Below are positions 8,842-18,429 of a DNA stretch of 64,000 nt, in pieces. Below the pieces are notes generated by a model. That model searched no databases. It was not told where the DNA came from and saw nothing but the letters and a program-made list of their open reading frames with translations. The translations under genes and the position numbers were made by a program. How positions within the stretch are numbered: the first letter of the stretch is position 1; every line of letters starts with the position of its first letter. Source of the stretch: Opitutales bacterium UBA5694 (GTDB taxonomy: Bacteria > Verrucomicrobiota > Verrucomicrobiia > Opitutales > Opitutaceae); assembly GCA_002420185.1 (NCBI GenBank), contig DIHO01000004.1:62001-126000 (forward strand). The letters run 5' to 3'.

Positions 8842-10038
8842 CTACCGAGAAAGGCGGCCGTAAGCCCGACTCTTCGCTTTGCGAGACGCGTTCTTCTCTT
8901 CCTCCTCAAACAAACGCGAATACATGTAATTGAAGTTTTCAATTTTCTTTCGAGCTATTTTTTGCCCCACATAATGCTCGATCGCACCGGCGTTTTTCAA
9001 TTCGTCCTCAGTCAATAGCGTAAAGGCATCCCCTTCCTTTTCTGCACGGCCCGTTCGACCAATTCGGTGAACATAGTCCTCAGCGTTTAGGGGCACATCG
9101 TAATTGATGACATGTGTCACCCCCGCGATGTCTAGACCGCGGGCAGCGATATCAGTTGCCACCAAGACTTCGAACTTGCCCGACTTAAAACCCTTTAATG
9201 CCGCCGTCCGCTCACCCTGCGCCCGGTCAGAATGCAGAACCCCAACTGAGTGTTTCAGCCGCTCTAAACGCCTTGAAATTAGGTCAGCGTTTAGTTTCGT
9301 TCGGGTAAAAATCAACACGCTCTCAAATTGCGTCTGTTCTAGTAGCTTAATCAACAAATCGTACTTTTGCTGCTCCACGACGGGGTAGAACGCGTGGGTC
9401 ACCGTTTCCGCAGCCGAACGGTTTCGTCCAATCTCAATCACTTCCGGATCGTTCAGAACCCATTTCATCATCGATTGAATCGCCGCTGGAATGGTCGCAG
9501 AGAAAAACAGGGTTTGCCTTTCCTTCGGGCACATCTTGATGAGGCGGCTCACATCCGGCAAAAATCCCATGTCCAGCATTCTGTCGACCTCGTCTAGAAT
9601 CAGAACTTGAACATTTTTTAACGAAATATTCCCTTGGCCTATATGGTCTAACAATCGTCCTGGCGTAGCGACGAGAATATCCACTCCTCTCTCGAGCATC
9701 TCCTTCTGACGCCCATACTTTACACCTCCATAAACTACTCCCACTCTGGTCTTTCGGTGTTTAGAGTAGCTTTCCAATGCATCTACCACCTGCTGAGCAA
9801 GCTCTCGAGTCGGCTCGAGTACTAGACATTGGATGCGTTTACCCGGCTCAAGCCGATCGAGTGTTGGCAGTCCAAATGCAGCTGTTTTTCCCGTTCCTGT
9901 CTGTGCTGATGCGATAATGTCTTTCCCCTGAAGGATCAAAGGGATCGCTTTCGCTTGTACGGGTGTTGGTTTCTCGAACCCGAGTTCACCAATTGATTTT
10001 AATAGAGAATCTGAAAGGCCTAGACCGTTGAAGGGCAT
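8842..10038 (-). CDS. DEAD-box RNA helicase, RhlE-like
   Basis: A 398-residue ATP-dependent RNA helicase. The motifs appear in order: Q motif (GFEKPTPVQ), I AQTGTGKT, Ia PTRELAQQ, Ib TPGRLLD, II DEVD, III SAT, V VATDIAARGLDI and VI HRIGRTGRA. It starts MPFNGLGLSDSLL, like RhlE. Motif II reads DEVD instead of DEAD, a rare but tolerated substitution. The C-terminal tail after the second RecA domain is short (about 45 residues, basic). Its partners could be ribosome assembly or mRNA decay; RNase Y lies 6 kb away but no physical link is implied. A TTG at 10059 could extend the protein by seven residues, but the family alignment favours the ATG at 10038. Confidence 0.92.
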   Translation of the reverse strand: MPFNGLGLSDSLLKSIGELGFEKPTPVQAKAIPLILQGKDIIASAQTGTGKTAAFGLPTLDRLEPGKRIQCLVLEPTRELAQQVVDALESYSKHRKTRVGVVYGGVKYGRQKEMLERGVDILVATPGRLLDHIGQGNISLKNVQVLILDEVDRMLDMGFLPDVSRLIKMCPKERQTLFFSATIPAAIQSMMKWVLNDPEVIEIGRNRSAAETVTHAFYPVVEQQKYDLLIKLLEQTQFESVLIFTRTKLNADLISRRLERLKHSVGVLHSDRAQGERTAALKGFKSGKFEVLVATDIAARGLDIAGVTHVINYDVPLNAEDYVHRIGRTGRAEKEGDAFTLLTEDELKNAGAIEHYVGQKIARKKIENFNYMYSRLFEEEEKNASRKAKSRAYGRLSR

Positions 10039-10214
10039 TCTGGGTGTATGATTACCCAATTCCTTCTACGCAAGCCCTCCCTTCGACAAACTGCTGTCTG
10101 CTTTCAAAAAACTCTAAGTTGTTCAGAGCCTCTTTCGCTCCTGGATGACACCAAATTAATTCGACAAAGACCTCGTGCTCGTCTTATCCTTTTTGCTATT
10201 TTTTTCGCCATTCG

Positions 10215-11462
10215 ATGACCGACCTACTCGCACCACCGCCAATTCCTGCAGCCCTGAAAAAGGCACGCGACGACTTCCCTATCTTGAAACGAGAAGTCAA
10301 CGGGAAGCCACTTGTATACTTGGACAACGCCGCCTCAACTCAGAAGCCGCAATCAGTGATTGATGCCATCACGCAATACTACGCCAACGAAAACTCGAAC
10401 ATCCATCGGGGTGTCCACTTACTGAGTACCGAGGCAACCGCAGCCTATGAAAACGCTCGAACCAAACTCGCAGCCTATCTTAATGCCAACGATGAATCAG
10501 AAATCGTTTTTACTCGAGGGGCTACTGAATCTATAAATCTCGTCGCTCACTCTTTTCTGGAGCCTCTTGCTTCAGCGGGCGACGAAATTCTGATTTCACA
10601 CATGGAGCACCACGCCAACATAGTTCCCTGGCAGCTCCTTTGCGAACGAACAGGGGCGGTCCTCAAAGTAGCACCGATTTTTGATAATGGTGATCTAGAC
10701 ACGGATACCTACATTTCACTTATGGGACCTCGGACAAAACTGGCCGCGATTGTCCATGTTTCCAATTCGATCGGGACTGTAAATCCAATAGAGAGAATTA
10801 TCGAGGCCGCCAAAGACAGAAGTATTCCCACACTAATAGACTCAGCCCAGTCAATTCAACACATGAAGCTGGACGTCCAGGAGCTCGACTGCGATTTTCT
10901 TGTTTTTTCTGGGCACAAGATGTTTATGCCAACGGGCATTGGCGGCTTATACGGAAAACGTGCCAAACTCGATAGCATGCGGCCGTATCAAGGCGGTGGA
11001 GACATGATTGCAAACGTTTCTTTCGATGGAACCACCTTTAAAGCACCACCATACAGGTTCGAAGCTGGGACTCCTCACATTGCAGGAGGCATTGGTATCG
11101 CGGCCGGCATTGACTATATCGAATCAATAGGTAGGGATCTGATCTGCGACTACGAGACTCAGCTTATTGACTACGCTGCCAACCGTTTGAAGTCTACTGC
11201 TGGGGTAAGACTAATTGGCGAGCCATCACATCGTGCTGGAGCTATATCATTTGTCATGAATTCAGCCCATGCCCATGATATTGGCACCATCCTCGATACT
11301 GAAGGAATTGCCGTGCGGTCCGGTCATCATTGCTGTGAGCCTTTGATGAAGCGTTTTGGTATTTCAGCGACCGCCCGTGCATCTATCGCTCTTTACAACA
11401 ATCACGAAGATATCGACGCGCTCGTTGAATCACTAGGCAAAGTCCATCAGCTATTCGGGTAG
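10215..11462 (+). CDS. sufS: Cysteine desulfurase, SufS type
   Basis: This 415-residue PLP enzyme removes sulfur from cysteine for Fe-S cluster assembly. The PLP lysine is K235 in FSGHKMFMPTGIGGLYG, and the persulfide-forming cysteine is C373 in RSGHHCCEPLM. The N-terminal YLDNAASTQKP is diagnostic of the class II (SufS/CsdA) group. It is seven bases upstream of a SufU-like gene and clearly co-transcribed with it. The scaffold genes sufBCD are not in this window. Confidence 0.95.
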   Translation: MTDLLAPPPIPAALKKARDDFPILKREVNGKPLVYLDNAASTQKPQSVIDAITQYYANENSNIHRGVHLLSTEATAAYENARTKLAAYLNANDESEIVFTRGATESINLVAHSFLEPLASAGDEILISHMEHHANIVPWQLLCERTGAVLKVAPIFDNGDLDTDTYISLMGPRTKLAAIVHVSNSIGTVNPIERIIEAAKDRSIPTLIDSAQSIQHMKLDVQELDCDFLVFSGHKMFMPTGIGGLYGKRAKLDSMRPYQGGGDMIANVSFDGTTFKAPPYRFEAGTPHIAGGIGIAAGIDYIESIGRDLICDYETQLIDYAANRLKSTAGVRLIGEPSHRAGAISFVMNSAHAHDIGTILDTEGIAVRSGHHCCEPLMKRFGISATARASIALYNNHEDIDALVESLGKVHQLFG

Positions 11463-11469
11463 CGGCCTA

Positions 11470-11904
11470 ATGAATTCGGAACTGAAAGCTCTCTACCGTG
11501 ATACGCTTTTGGAGCACAGTCGTGAACCAAAGAATAACCGTGTCTTGAAGAACGCGGATGCCTACTTTGAACTGAAAAATCCTCTTTGCGGCGACCTCAT
11601 CACAATTTACCTTAAGGTTTCCCATTGTATAGTATCTGAGGCTACGTTCGAGGCTCAGTGCTGCTCCATTTGTACGGCTTCAGCTTCTATGTTGACCGAT
11701 CAGATTACTAAATCCGACATCGAGGGAGGAATCGACTTCGCCGACTCGCTAATCGAGTCGCTTTTGCAACCAGGTATTTCAATCGCTAACCTTGAAAATG
11801 AGGAGATACAGTCGCTGGCGGGAGTAAAATCCTTTCCCAGTCGCATTAGATGCGCGACGCTTCCTTGGGAAGCCTTCAAGGGAGCAGTCTCTCGATTAGT
11901 ATGA
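11470..11904 (+). CDS. sufU: SufU-like sulfur-transfer/scaffold protein
   Basis: The 144-residue protein has the SufU/IscU ligand set: C40 and D42 in NPLCGD, C65 in CCSIC and C128 in RIRCATLPW. In Gram-positive SufU these residues bind zinc and accept sulfur from SufS, and the pairing with sufS here fits that role. C64 and C68 are additional cysteines beside the conserved one. The stop codon overlaps the ATG of the next gene by four bases (ATGA), so translation is probably coupled. Confidence 0.9.
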   Translation: MNSELKALYRDTLLEHSREPKNNRVLKNADAYFELKNPLCGDLITIYLKVSHCIVSEATFEAQCCSICTASASMLTDQITKSDIEGGIDFADSLIESLLQPGISIANLENEEIQSLAGVKSFPSRIRCATLPWEAFKGAVSRLV

Positions 11905-13856
11905 TTCAGCTCCGCAACCTGATGCTCCAGTATGGAGAGCGTTTCATCCTTAGAGATGCTACCGCCTCTATTGGCAACAAGGATCGAATCGGACTCGTCG
12001 GCTCCAATGGAGCTGGAAAAACCACGTTATTGAAAATTCTCGCCGATCAAGAGGAACCCGACAGTGGATTTGTCGACAAGGCAAACTACGTTACCATTGG
12101 CTACCTGCCCCAAGACGGGATAATTGCAGCAGGCAAGTCCTTATACCAGGAAGCCGAATCAGCCTTCGAGAATACCTTAACGCTAACCTCTAAGATCGAC
12201 GAGGCCAGCACACTACTCCATTCCTTAAATACAGACTCCAAGGACTACTACGAAATACTTGAGCTCATTGGGACATGGGAGCGGGAATTGGAAAACCACG
12301 ATGTTGAAAAACTCCCCTACCGTATTGAATCCGTTTTGCACGGTCTCGGATTCGAACAGTCCGATATGAAAAAGCAGACCAGCGAATTCAGCGGCGGTTG
12401 GCAAATGCGCATCGCTATCGCTAAGCTCCTACTTGCCTCCCCTTCCCTGCTTCTTCTGGATGAACCGACCAATCACCTGGACATCATTTCCCAGCACTGG
12501 CTTGAAAACTACCTCAAACGGTACGAAGGGGCTGTTCTTGTGGTCTCCCATGACCGTGCCTTTTTAGACGAGCTTTGTAAACAGACCTTTGAAATTACCC
12601 AAGGAAACCTGAATGTCTACCAAGGTGGTTACTCATGTTTTGAGAAACAGAGCAAAATACGGAAAGACCAGTTGATTCGCTCGTTCAAGAGTCAGCAAAA
12701 GGAGATCGAGCGAACCGAGAAATTCATAGACCGATTTCGCTACAAAGCATCCAAAGCCAGCCAAGTCCAAAGCCGTATCAAGGCTCTGGATAAGATCGAG
12801 CGAATCGAGATCGAGAATGAAGAGAACTCTATTGCCTTTTCCTTTCCCCCAGCTCCCCGAAGCGGGCAAACGATCATGGAACTGGAAAATCTATGTAAGT
12901 CCTATGGCGACTTGAAAGTGATCGAGAATGCGACCATTCGAATAGAAAGGGGCGATCGGCTTGCAATGGTTGGAGCAAATGGAGCCGGGAAGTCAACTCT
13001 GGCAAAGGTCATTGCCGCAGTCGAACCATTTCAAAGTGGTATCCGTAAGCTAGGGCACAATACGATGATTTCCTACTTCGCTCAGCACCAAGCCGACGAA
13101 CTGGACCTTAGTTATACAGTCCTCGAAACACTCGAAAGAACAAATTCCGGACAAAACACCACTCAGCTACGTTCCGCCCTCGGGGCCTTTCTTTTTCATG
13201 GTGACGACGTATTCAAAAAAACAAGCGTACTATCGGGCGGTGAACGAAATCGTCTCGCCCTGGCAAAGATTCTTACCCAAAAAGCCAATTTCCTAATCCT
13301 CGACGAACCAACGAATCACCTCGATATGCGTTCGCAAGAAGCATTGCAGAGAGCGCTCGAGAGCTACGAAGGAGCCTTTATTATTGTATCGCACAACCGT
13401 GCTTTTGTGGATCGCATAGTAAACAAAACGCTCGAGGTTCGCAAGGATGGCCTTTCTCTATTTCCTGGAAACGTTTCCGATTATCTAATACATTTAGAAA
13501 AATTGGGTAATGGGAGTCAGCCAAAAGCCAACATCGCTAGCTCATATTTATCGAAAAGCGTTTCGAAAATTTCCCCGAGAGAAAGACGCCAAAAAAGGGC
13601 GATACTAGTGACTGCATTGGGTCCATTAAAAAAGAGGCACTCAGAGCTCGAGACGCAGATCTCCCAGCTCGAAACCAGCCAGGAGTTGCTAGAATCTAAG
13701 ATGGCCGATCCTGCTTTTTTCAAGACGAGTGACGCCAGAGAGGCTATAGTTGCTCACGAGCGGGATCGAATTGCTCTGGAGAAAAACTATGAAGAGTGGA
13801 GTAGACTCTCAGATCGGATCGCGGCCAAAGAACAAGAACTTGATGAACTTGGATAA
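11901..13856 (+). CDS. ABC-F family ATPase (translation factor type)
   Basis: This 651-residue protein has two ABC ATPase domains and no membrane segments. The first has Walker A GSNGAGKTT, signature FSGGWQMR and LLLDEPTNHLD; the second has GANGAGKST, LSGGERNR and LILDEPTNHLD. A charged linker lies between them, as expected for ABC-F proteins that act at the ribosomal E site. The C-terminal 100 residues form a coiled coil. It begins at the ATG overlapping the sufU stop. The longer reading frame from 11850 is rejected because it would overlap sufU by 55 bases. The link to Suf may be only co-expression. A second ABC-F (Uup) is at 25.8 kb. Confidence 0.9.
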   Translation: MIQLRNLMLQYGERFILRDATASIGNKDRIGLVGSNGAGKTTLLKILADQEEPDSGFVDKANYVTIGYLPQDGIIAAGKSLYQEAESAFENTLTLTSKIDEASTLLHSLNTDSKDYYEILELIGTWERELENHDVEKLPYRIESVLHGLGFEQSDMKKQTSEFSGGWQMRIAIAKLLLASPSLLLLDEPTNHLDIISQHWLENYLKRYEGAVLVVSHDRAFLDELCKQTFEITQGNLNVYQGGYSCFEKQSKIRKDQLIRSFKSQQKEIERTEKFIDRFRYKASKASQVQSRIKALDKIERIEIENEENSIAFSFPPAPRSGQTIMELENLCKSYGDLKVIENATIRIERGDRLAMVGANGAGKSTLAKVIAAVEPFQSGIRKLGHNTMISYFAQHQADELDLSYTVLETLERTNSGQNTTQLRSALGAFLFHGDDVFKKTSVLSGGERNRLALAKILTQKANFLILDEPTNHLDMRSQEALQRALESYEGAFIIVSHNRAFVDRIVNKTLEVRKDGLSLFPGNVSDYLIHLEKLGNGSQPKANIASSYLSKSVSKISPRERRQKRAILVTALGPLKKRHSELETQISQLETSQELLESKMADPAFFKTSDAREAIVAHERDRIALEKNYEEWSRLSDRIAAKEQELDELG

Positions 13857-13898
13857 AAGTGTCTCTCAAGATCCTCGTACGGCGGAACAAGCATAGCC

Positions 13899-14570
13899 CT
13901 AAAACAATTCTCTCTGCTCAATTTTTTGCCGCTTGGCAGGGCTTCCTTGGCTGCGTCCAATGACCTCAGAGAGCAAAAGACGGTAATTGCTAAGCTCCTT
14001 GCAATAGTAGATCAGCAAAAGAGCAGAGGCAATCGCGTCGTAGAGAGCACAATGATAGTTCTGCCTACCCACGGGGCAATGTATAGCACTTAAATCGTCA
14101 AGTTCGGGCTGCAGACGGTAGCGGCATACCAAATCCGCCAACTTTAGGGAGCCCACGACCCCTCTCATGTTACGATACAAGGTACCCGTATCCAGCCAAG
14201 GGCCCCAGCTCACGATTGATTTTCCGTCATCCAGCCAACTCGGGGACTTCCTCGGATAAGGGAATACAGATTTGAGCATGGTATTTTCCGCCGAGGCGAA
14301 ATGGGCCGCTAAAGGTCCCGACTCTCTAATCGATGCGAATCGCTCCCATTCTTCCTCAAAGGGCATTTCCAATGAGGCCTCAGTTGTCGTGATTTTGTGG
14401 ATCGACCATTCATTTTTTGGGATCGGGGCTTTGGGCTGACAAAATCGTGTCGCTACCGATTCGATTGAGCTCCCTTTTACCGTGACTATTCCATACTCTA
14501 CAATTCCGCATTGCAGTCCGCCTTCAAAATCGATCACGTGAATCGGAGCTTCGTCCCAGTAGAGTTCCAT
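13899..14570 (-). CDS. DEDDh-family 3'-5' exonuclease domain protein
   Basis: The 223-residue protein resembles the proofreading (DnaQ/RNase T-like) exonuclease fold. Motif ExoI is IDFEGG, with D and E as metal ligands. AHFASAENTML provides the ExoII-like region, and HCALYDAIASALLL provides the ExoIII histidine and aspartate. The substrate (DNA or RNA) is unknown. The start at 14570 places ExoI near residue 10, as in this family; an upstream TTG at 14612 is less likely. It is convergent with the ABC-F gene and divergent from hisN, whose ATG is 60 bases away, so the two share a short promoter region. Confidence 0.75.
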   Translation of the reverse strand: MELYWDEAPIHVIDFEGGLQCGIVEYGIVTVKGSSIESVATRFCQPKAPIPKNEWSIHKITTTEASLEMPFEEEWERFASIRESGPLAAHFASAENTMLKSVFPYPRKSPSWLDDGKSIVSWGPWLDTGTLYRNMRGVVGSLKLADLVCRYRLQPELDDLSAIHCPVGRQNYHCALYDAIASALLLIYYCKELSNYRLLLSEVIGRSQGSPAKRQKIEQRELF

Positions 14571-14630
14571 CTCGTTAGTAAAAAGCTTTATCCCCGGAGT
14601 CCTTCCGCGCAATCTAAGACTTCCGATTCT

Positions 14631-15395
14631 ATGAATTTTGACGAATTTGACGAGTTTACACGAAAGCTCTGCCTAAAAACGCAGAGAACTATACTCTCCT
14701 TTTACGAGAATCCCGATCTGTTGGTTGAAACGAAAAGCGATCTGTCACCCGTGACATTTGCCGACAAAGAAACAGAGCGAGAAATCCGTGAAGCCATCCA
14801 AGTGTTGTATCCAGAACACGGGATTAAGGGCGAAGAATATGAAGACTTAAACCCAAACGCAGCCTTTACCTGGTTGATAGATCCCATCGACGGAACCAAG
14901 ACTTTTACCGCTGGCTGCCCGCTATACGGAACGATGATAGCTTTACTCTTGGAAGGTGAGCCCATCTTTGGCTGTATCAATTTCCCCGCCTTGGGAAAGC
15001 GGATCAGCAGTGATGGTCATTCTACATTCGTCAATGGCGATCTCGTAAAGGCGAAGGCGAACAGGCCACTCGATGAGGCCCTACTCCTGACAACCGACTA
15101 TTTCGAAGTTGCCAAGTACCAGAATGGCCGGGCGTTCGAAAAGCTCGTCTCCAAAACTAAAATGACTCGAACCTGGGGCGATTGCTACGGCTACTACCTA
15201 TTGGCCACTGGAAACGCAGACATCATGATTGATCCGATAGCAAATCCATGGGATGTTATGGCTCTTATTCCTATAATTCGCGGTTCAGGAGCCACCATCA
15301 CCGATTGGTTCGGCAATAACGCCGCCCACGGCAACTCCATCGTCGCTGCCAACACAGATCTACACAGCGAAGTTGTCGCAATATTAAATTCCTAG
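14631..15395 (+). CDS. hisN: Inositol-monophosphatase-family phosphatase, probably histidinol-phosphatase
   Basis: This 254-residue Mg-dependent phosphatase has the family metal sites: GEEYED, WLIDPIDGTKTFTAG and, near the C-terminus, NPWDVMALIPIIRGSGATITD. The TKTF variant after DPIDG and the overall length resemble HisN-type histidinol-phosphate phosphatases, which make L-histidinol in histidine synthesis. Inositol-1-phosphatase or nucleotide phosphatase activity cannot be excluded. No other his genes are nearby. The ATG at 14631 gives the family N-terminus; the longer frame upstream runs into the divergent exonuclease. Confidence 0.8.
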   Translation: MNFDEFDEFTRKLCLKTQRTILSFYENPDLLVETKSDLSPVTFADKETEREIREAIQVLYPEHGIKGEEYEDLNPNAAFTWLIDPIDGTKTFTAGCPLYGTMIALLLEGEPIFGCINFPALGKRISSDGHSTFVNGDLVKAKANRPLDEALLLTTDYFEVAKYQNGRAFEKLVSKTKMTRTWGDCYGYYLLATGNADIMIDPIANPWDVMALIPIIRGSGATITDWFGNNAAHGNSIVAANTDLHSEVVAILNS

Positions 15396-15437
15396 CTTCT
15401 CTACGACCTCTCTATGAATAACCATATATTGAATACA

Positions 15438-15857
15438 ATGAACATTAGAATTTCTTTAATCACTGTTTCTTTATTTTTGTCCGCTTGTGGTGTGCAACAG
15501 ACAGACATTCACTCCATGAACCGCGAAACAAAGGACTATGAATCCGCTCTGATTGAAAATATGGATCAAGCAGAATTGATGCAGTATCTTAACCTTTTAG
15601 CGTCGGAAATGAATCTTGCTACGGAAAATGGACTCTTCGTGGAAATGCATCATATTGAGATCGCTCTTACCAAGGCGTTCAATGCTCTTGAGGCAATAGC
15701 ACCTGCTACCGCCAAATCAAATTTGGATACACTCAAAGTCGTTGCGTTGAAGATCCACGGGGCAGGTCACGACCAAAATAAGTCCATGGCCGGTACTCTC
15801 AATAAGACTCTGCAGGATCAACTTGAGAGGCTGCAAAAGAATCTGAATGCAAATTAG
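15438..15857 (+). CDS. Small predicted lipoprotein of unknown function
   Basis: A protein of 139 residues (147 if translation starts at the ATG at 15414). The N-terminus is a short hydrophobic helix ending in a lipobox LSAC, so it is probably a lipid-anchored protein. The mature part is helical and rich in Asn, Leu and Ala, with no domain I recognise. It follows hisN by about 40 bases on the same strand and may be co-transcribed. Nothing in it suggests a binding site or enzyme. Confidence 0.6.
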   Translation: MNIRISLITVSLFLSACGVQQTDIHSMNRETKDYESALIENMDQAELMQYLNLLASEMNLATENGLFVEMHHIEIALTKAFNALEAIAPATAKSNLDTLKVVALKIHGAGHDQNKSMAGTLNKTLQDQLERLQKNLNAN

Positions 15858-15908
15858 TGCGATCCCTCTGCACTGCAGCAAATAACTTTCGTCCGAAAGC
15901 AAGGATCC

Positions 15909-16430
15909 ATGAGCAATGTTGCCATAAGACCCGGGAGCGTTGAAGATGTGCGGCGTCTGACAGAGATATATAACTACTATGTCGAAGAGACCGCTACAAG
16001 TTTTGACTTGAAAAAGCACTCTGCTGCTGATCGCATCACATCTTGGTTCTCCAATTACTCATCAACCGGCATTTACAGAATATTCGTTGCCGAGCTTGAT
16101 GGACTCGTTGTTGGATATTGTACAAGCAGCCAATTTCGAGTAAGGGCTGCCTACGCCACGTCAGTTGAAACGAGCATTTATTTGGACAAGGAGTACTTCG
16201 GACGAGGAATTGGATCGAAGCTCTATCATGCCCTCTTCGCCTCCCTCATCGGGACAAGCGCTCACCGTGCCTATGGGGGTGTTACGTTGCCGAACGCAGG
16301 ATCAGTCGCCTTACACAAAAATTTTGGTTTTAGAGAAGTTGGAATTTACCGGGAAGTCGGATTCAAACTTGGCAGATTCCACGATGTTTGCTGGTTTGAA
16401 AAAGAAATCGGCCCGTTAGAGGGAACCTGA
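15909..16430 (+). CDS. GNAT N-acetyltransferase, phosphinothricin-acetyltransferase-like
   Basis: A 173-residue GNAT protein. The N-terminus IRPGSVEDVRRLTEIYNYYV and the strand VAELDGLVVGYCT precede the acetyl-CoA-binding motif FGRGIGSKLYHAL. The C-terminus has NAGSVALHKNFGFREVGIYREVGFK, split in the usual way for PAT/MddA proteins. These acetylate amino-acid analogues such as methionine sulfoximine or phosphinothricin, and the natural substrate is often unknown. It starts at the ATG at 15909, 50 bases after the lipoprotein gene, and is convergent with rny. Confidence 0.85.
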   Translation: MSNVAIRPGSVEDVRRLTEIYNYYVEETATSFDLKKHSAADRITSWFSNYSSTGIYRIFVAELDGLVVGYCTSSQFRVRAAYATSVETSIYLDKEYFGRGIGSKLYHALFASLIGTSAHRAYGGVTLPNAGSVALHKNFGFREVGIYREVGFKLGRFHDVCWFEKEIGPLEGT

Positions 16431-16449
16431 AGCGTCACCAATCCAGTCT

Positions 16450-17982
16450 TTACCTAGCGGTATCTAAAAAGCGCTGTTCACGAATGATAGTAACCCGAAT
16501 CGTACTAGGGTACTCCAGTTCGTCCTCAATGCGCTGGCGCATTTGCCGGGACAAGTTCTTTGCTTCCAGATCAGAGATAGATTCGGGATCCACCACCACT
16601 CTAACCTCCCGACCGGCTTGGATAGCATAGGCCGACTTTACACCCGGAAACGTGTGAGCTAAGTTTTCGAGAGTCTTTAAACGATCAATATACGCAGCAC
16701 TGGACTCAGCCCTCGCGCCAGGCCTGACCGCAGAGATTGTGTCCGCCAAAATGACCACTCCGGCATAAAGCGATTCAGCTGGAAGTTCCTCGTGATGAGC
16801 AGCGATCGCATTGACCACCACATCGTTTTCTCCTCGGGCTTTGACAAAATCCGCTCCAACTGCAGCATGGCTTCCCTCGTATTCGCCATCGATGGCCTTG
16901 CCCAAGTCGTGGAGTAACCCAGCTCGCTTAGCGACATTTGGATCCAGTCCTAATTCCGATGCGATCATTGAGCATAGCAGTCCGACCTCAACAGAATGTT
17001 CAAGCACGTTTTGCGAGTATGAAGTCCGAAATTTTAGTTTCCCCAGCAGGGTTATGATTTCCGGATGCAAGCGGGATATCTTAAGCTGGCTGATTGCGGC
17101 GTCGCCAGCGTTCTCAACGATCTTGTCTACATCCGAACGAGATTCGCTCACGAACTCCTCAATGGATGCCGGGTGAATTCTACCGTCCCTAACGAGACGT
17201 TCCAAAGCGTTTTTCGCAATTTCCCGTCTTACCGGATCAAACGATGAAATAAGCACCATTTGAGGCGACTCGTCGATTAGCAAAGTGGTCCCAGTTGCGG
17301 TTTCGAAGCACTTGATGTTGCGACCTTCTCGGCCAATGATGCGACCTTTCATGTCGTCATTGGGCAGTTGGACGACTGTGGCACTAATTTCACTGTTTGG
17401 CTTGCTTGCGATACGTTGCATCGTCGCTAGCAGCGTCCGATTCGCCTGTCTGGTAAGATCTGTCTCCGAACGTTCGAGAATGTCTTTTCGTATTCGAAGG
17501 AGTTCATCGTTGCACTCAACTTTAACCTGTTGCTGCAGCTCTCGCTTGATCTCCTCGACATCCATAGAAGCCAAGTTGGCCATTGTGTGACGGACATTTG
17601 CGGACATTTCTTCAAAACTACGCTTACTCGCCTTAACCTCTTCGAGACCGTCTTCTATGTTCTTTTCTCTAAGCCTTAACTCATGATCGAGGGCCGCTAA
17701 GCTTTCTTCATGGGAGCGGATTTCTTTGAGCTTCACCTCAATCTCCATCTCCATTTGTTTGGCTTCACGTTCGAGATCACTACGTTTCTCATCCATATCG
17801 AGTTGCAGTCTTGATTGCATTTCCTTTCCGGAAACTTCAGATTCCCTCTTCGCCAATTCAACGATAGACTCGGCATCCGCTCTCGCTCGATTCCGAGCGT
17901 GTCGCATCGCGACCTGGGTAACGCTATAAGCAACCACAAACCCGCCAACAAGAGCAAGAATCGCTAAAGATGCTACATCCAT
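16450..17982 (-). CDS. rny: Ribonuclease Y
   Basis: This 510-residue protein has the classic RNase Y layout: one N-terminal membrane helix (residues about 5-22), a long coiled coil (about 30-200), a KH domain with GRIIGREGRNIK and an HD domain with HDLGKAIDGEYEGSHAAVG. It is a membrane-anchored endonuclease that starts mRNA decay. The ATG at 17982 places the membrane helix at the very N-terminus. A terminator-like hairpin lies only a few bases upstream of this start. The gene is convergent with the GNAT gene. Confidence 0.95.
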   Translation of the reverse strand: MDVASLAILALVGGFVVAYSVTQVAMRHARNRARADAESIVELAKRESEVSGKEMQSRLQLDMDEKRSDLEREAKQMEMEIEVKLKEIRSHEESLAALDHELRLREKNIEDGLEEVKASKRSFEEMSANVRHTMANLASMDVEEIKRELQQQVKVECNDELLRIRKDILERSETDLTRQANRTLLATMQRIASKPNSEISATVVQLPNDDMKGRIIGREGRNIKCFETATGTTLLIDESPQMVLISSFDPVRREIAKNALERLVRDGRIHPASIEEFVSESRSDVDKIVENAGDAAISQLKISRLHPEIITLLGKLKFRTSYSQNVLEHSVEVGLLCSMIASELGLDPNVAKRAGLLHDLGKAIDGEYEGSHAAVGADFVKARGENDVVVNAIAAHHEELPAESLYAGVVILADTISAVRPGARAESSAAYIDRLKTLENLAHTFPGVKSAYAIQAGREVRVVVDPESISDLEAKNLSRQMRQRIEDELEYPSTIRVTIIREQRFLDTAR

Positions 17983-17988
17983 ATCAAT

Positions 17989-18020
17989 AAAAAAAGCGAA
18001 ATCCCGGCAACTGGGGTTTC
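17989..18020 (-). terminator. Terminator-like hairpin directly upstream of rny
   Basis: On the minus strand the arms GAAACCCC (18013-18020) and GGGATTTC (17998-18005) form an 8-position stem with one mismatch, followed by GC and seven U (17989-17995). No intact minus-strand gene ends just upstream of it, so it may be a leader attenuator for rny or a leftover terminator. Confidence 0.5.
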
Positions 18021-18429
18021 ACAATCGACTTAACGAAAGCAAATGCCCACAAAAAATCAACGATTGAATTCAATTCGAATCTTAAGTGATTGATAGCGTT
18101 GCCTTAAGCAGTTTTCAACTCACTTGAACCTAGCGACAAAAGCAAAATCTAGTGATCTGTTGGGCGGCTTTTCAATTCCTAGTCAATTACCAGTTCCCCC
18201 AATCGACTCTAAGACAACAGAAAATCGAAATCGACTGAGCTATGTTCACACGCACCCTTAAGTAAACTGCCTATCCGCGTTTACCTTATTAAGATTAGCT
18301 ATCAGGAACCTAGTAGATTCTATCGCCCAATCTGATCCACACTCCTTAAAGCTCTTGATATTCGGGCAATAAACAGAGGCATGGAACGAGTCAATGCAAC
18401 CGTCGAACGAATTTAAAGCCGGTTTGAGG
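18021..18429. other. Spacer upstream of the HDOD pseudogene
   Basis: About 410 bases with no convincing gene on either strand. It should hold the rny promoter, but no clear -35/-10 pair is visible. A decayed 5' part of the HDOD gene may extend into it. Confidence 0.4.
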
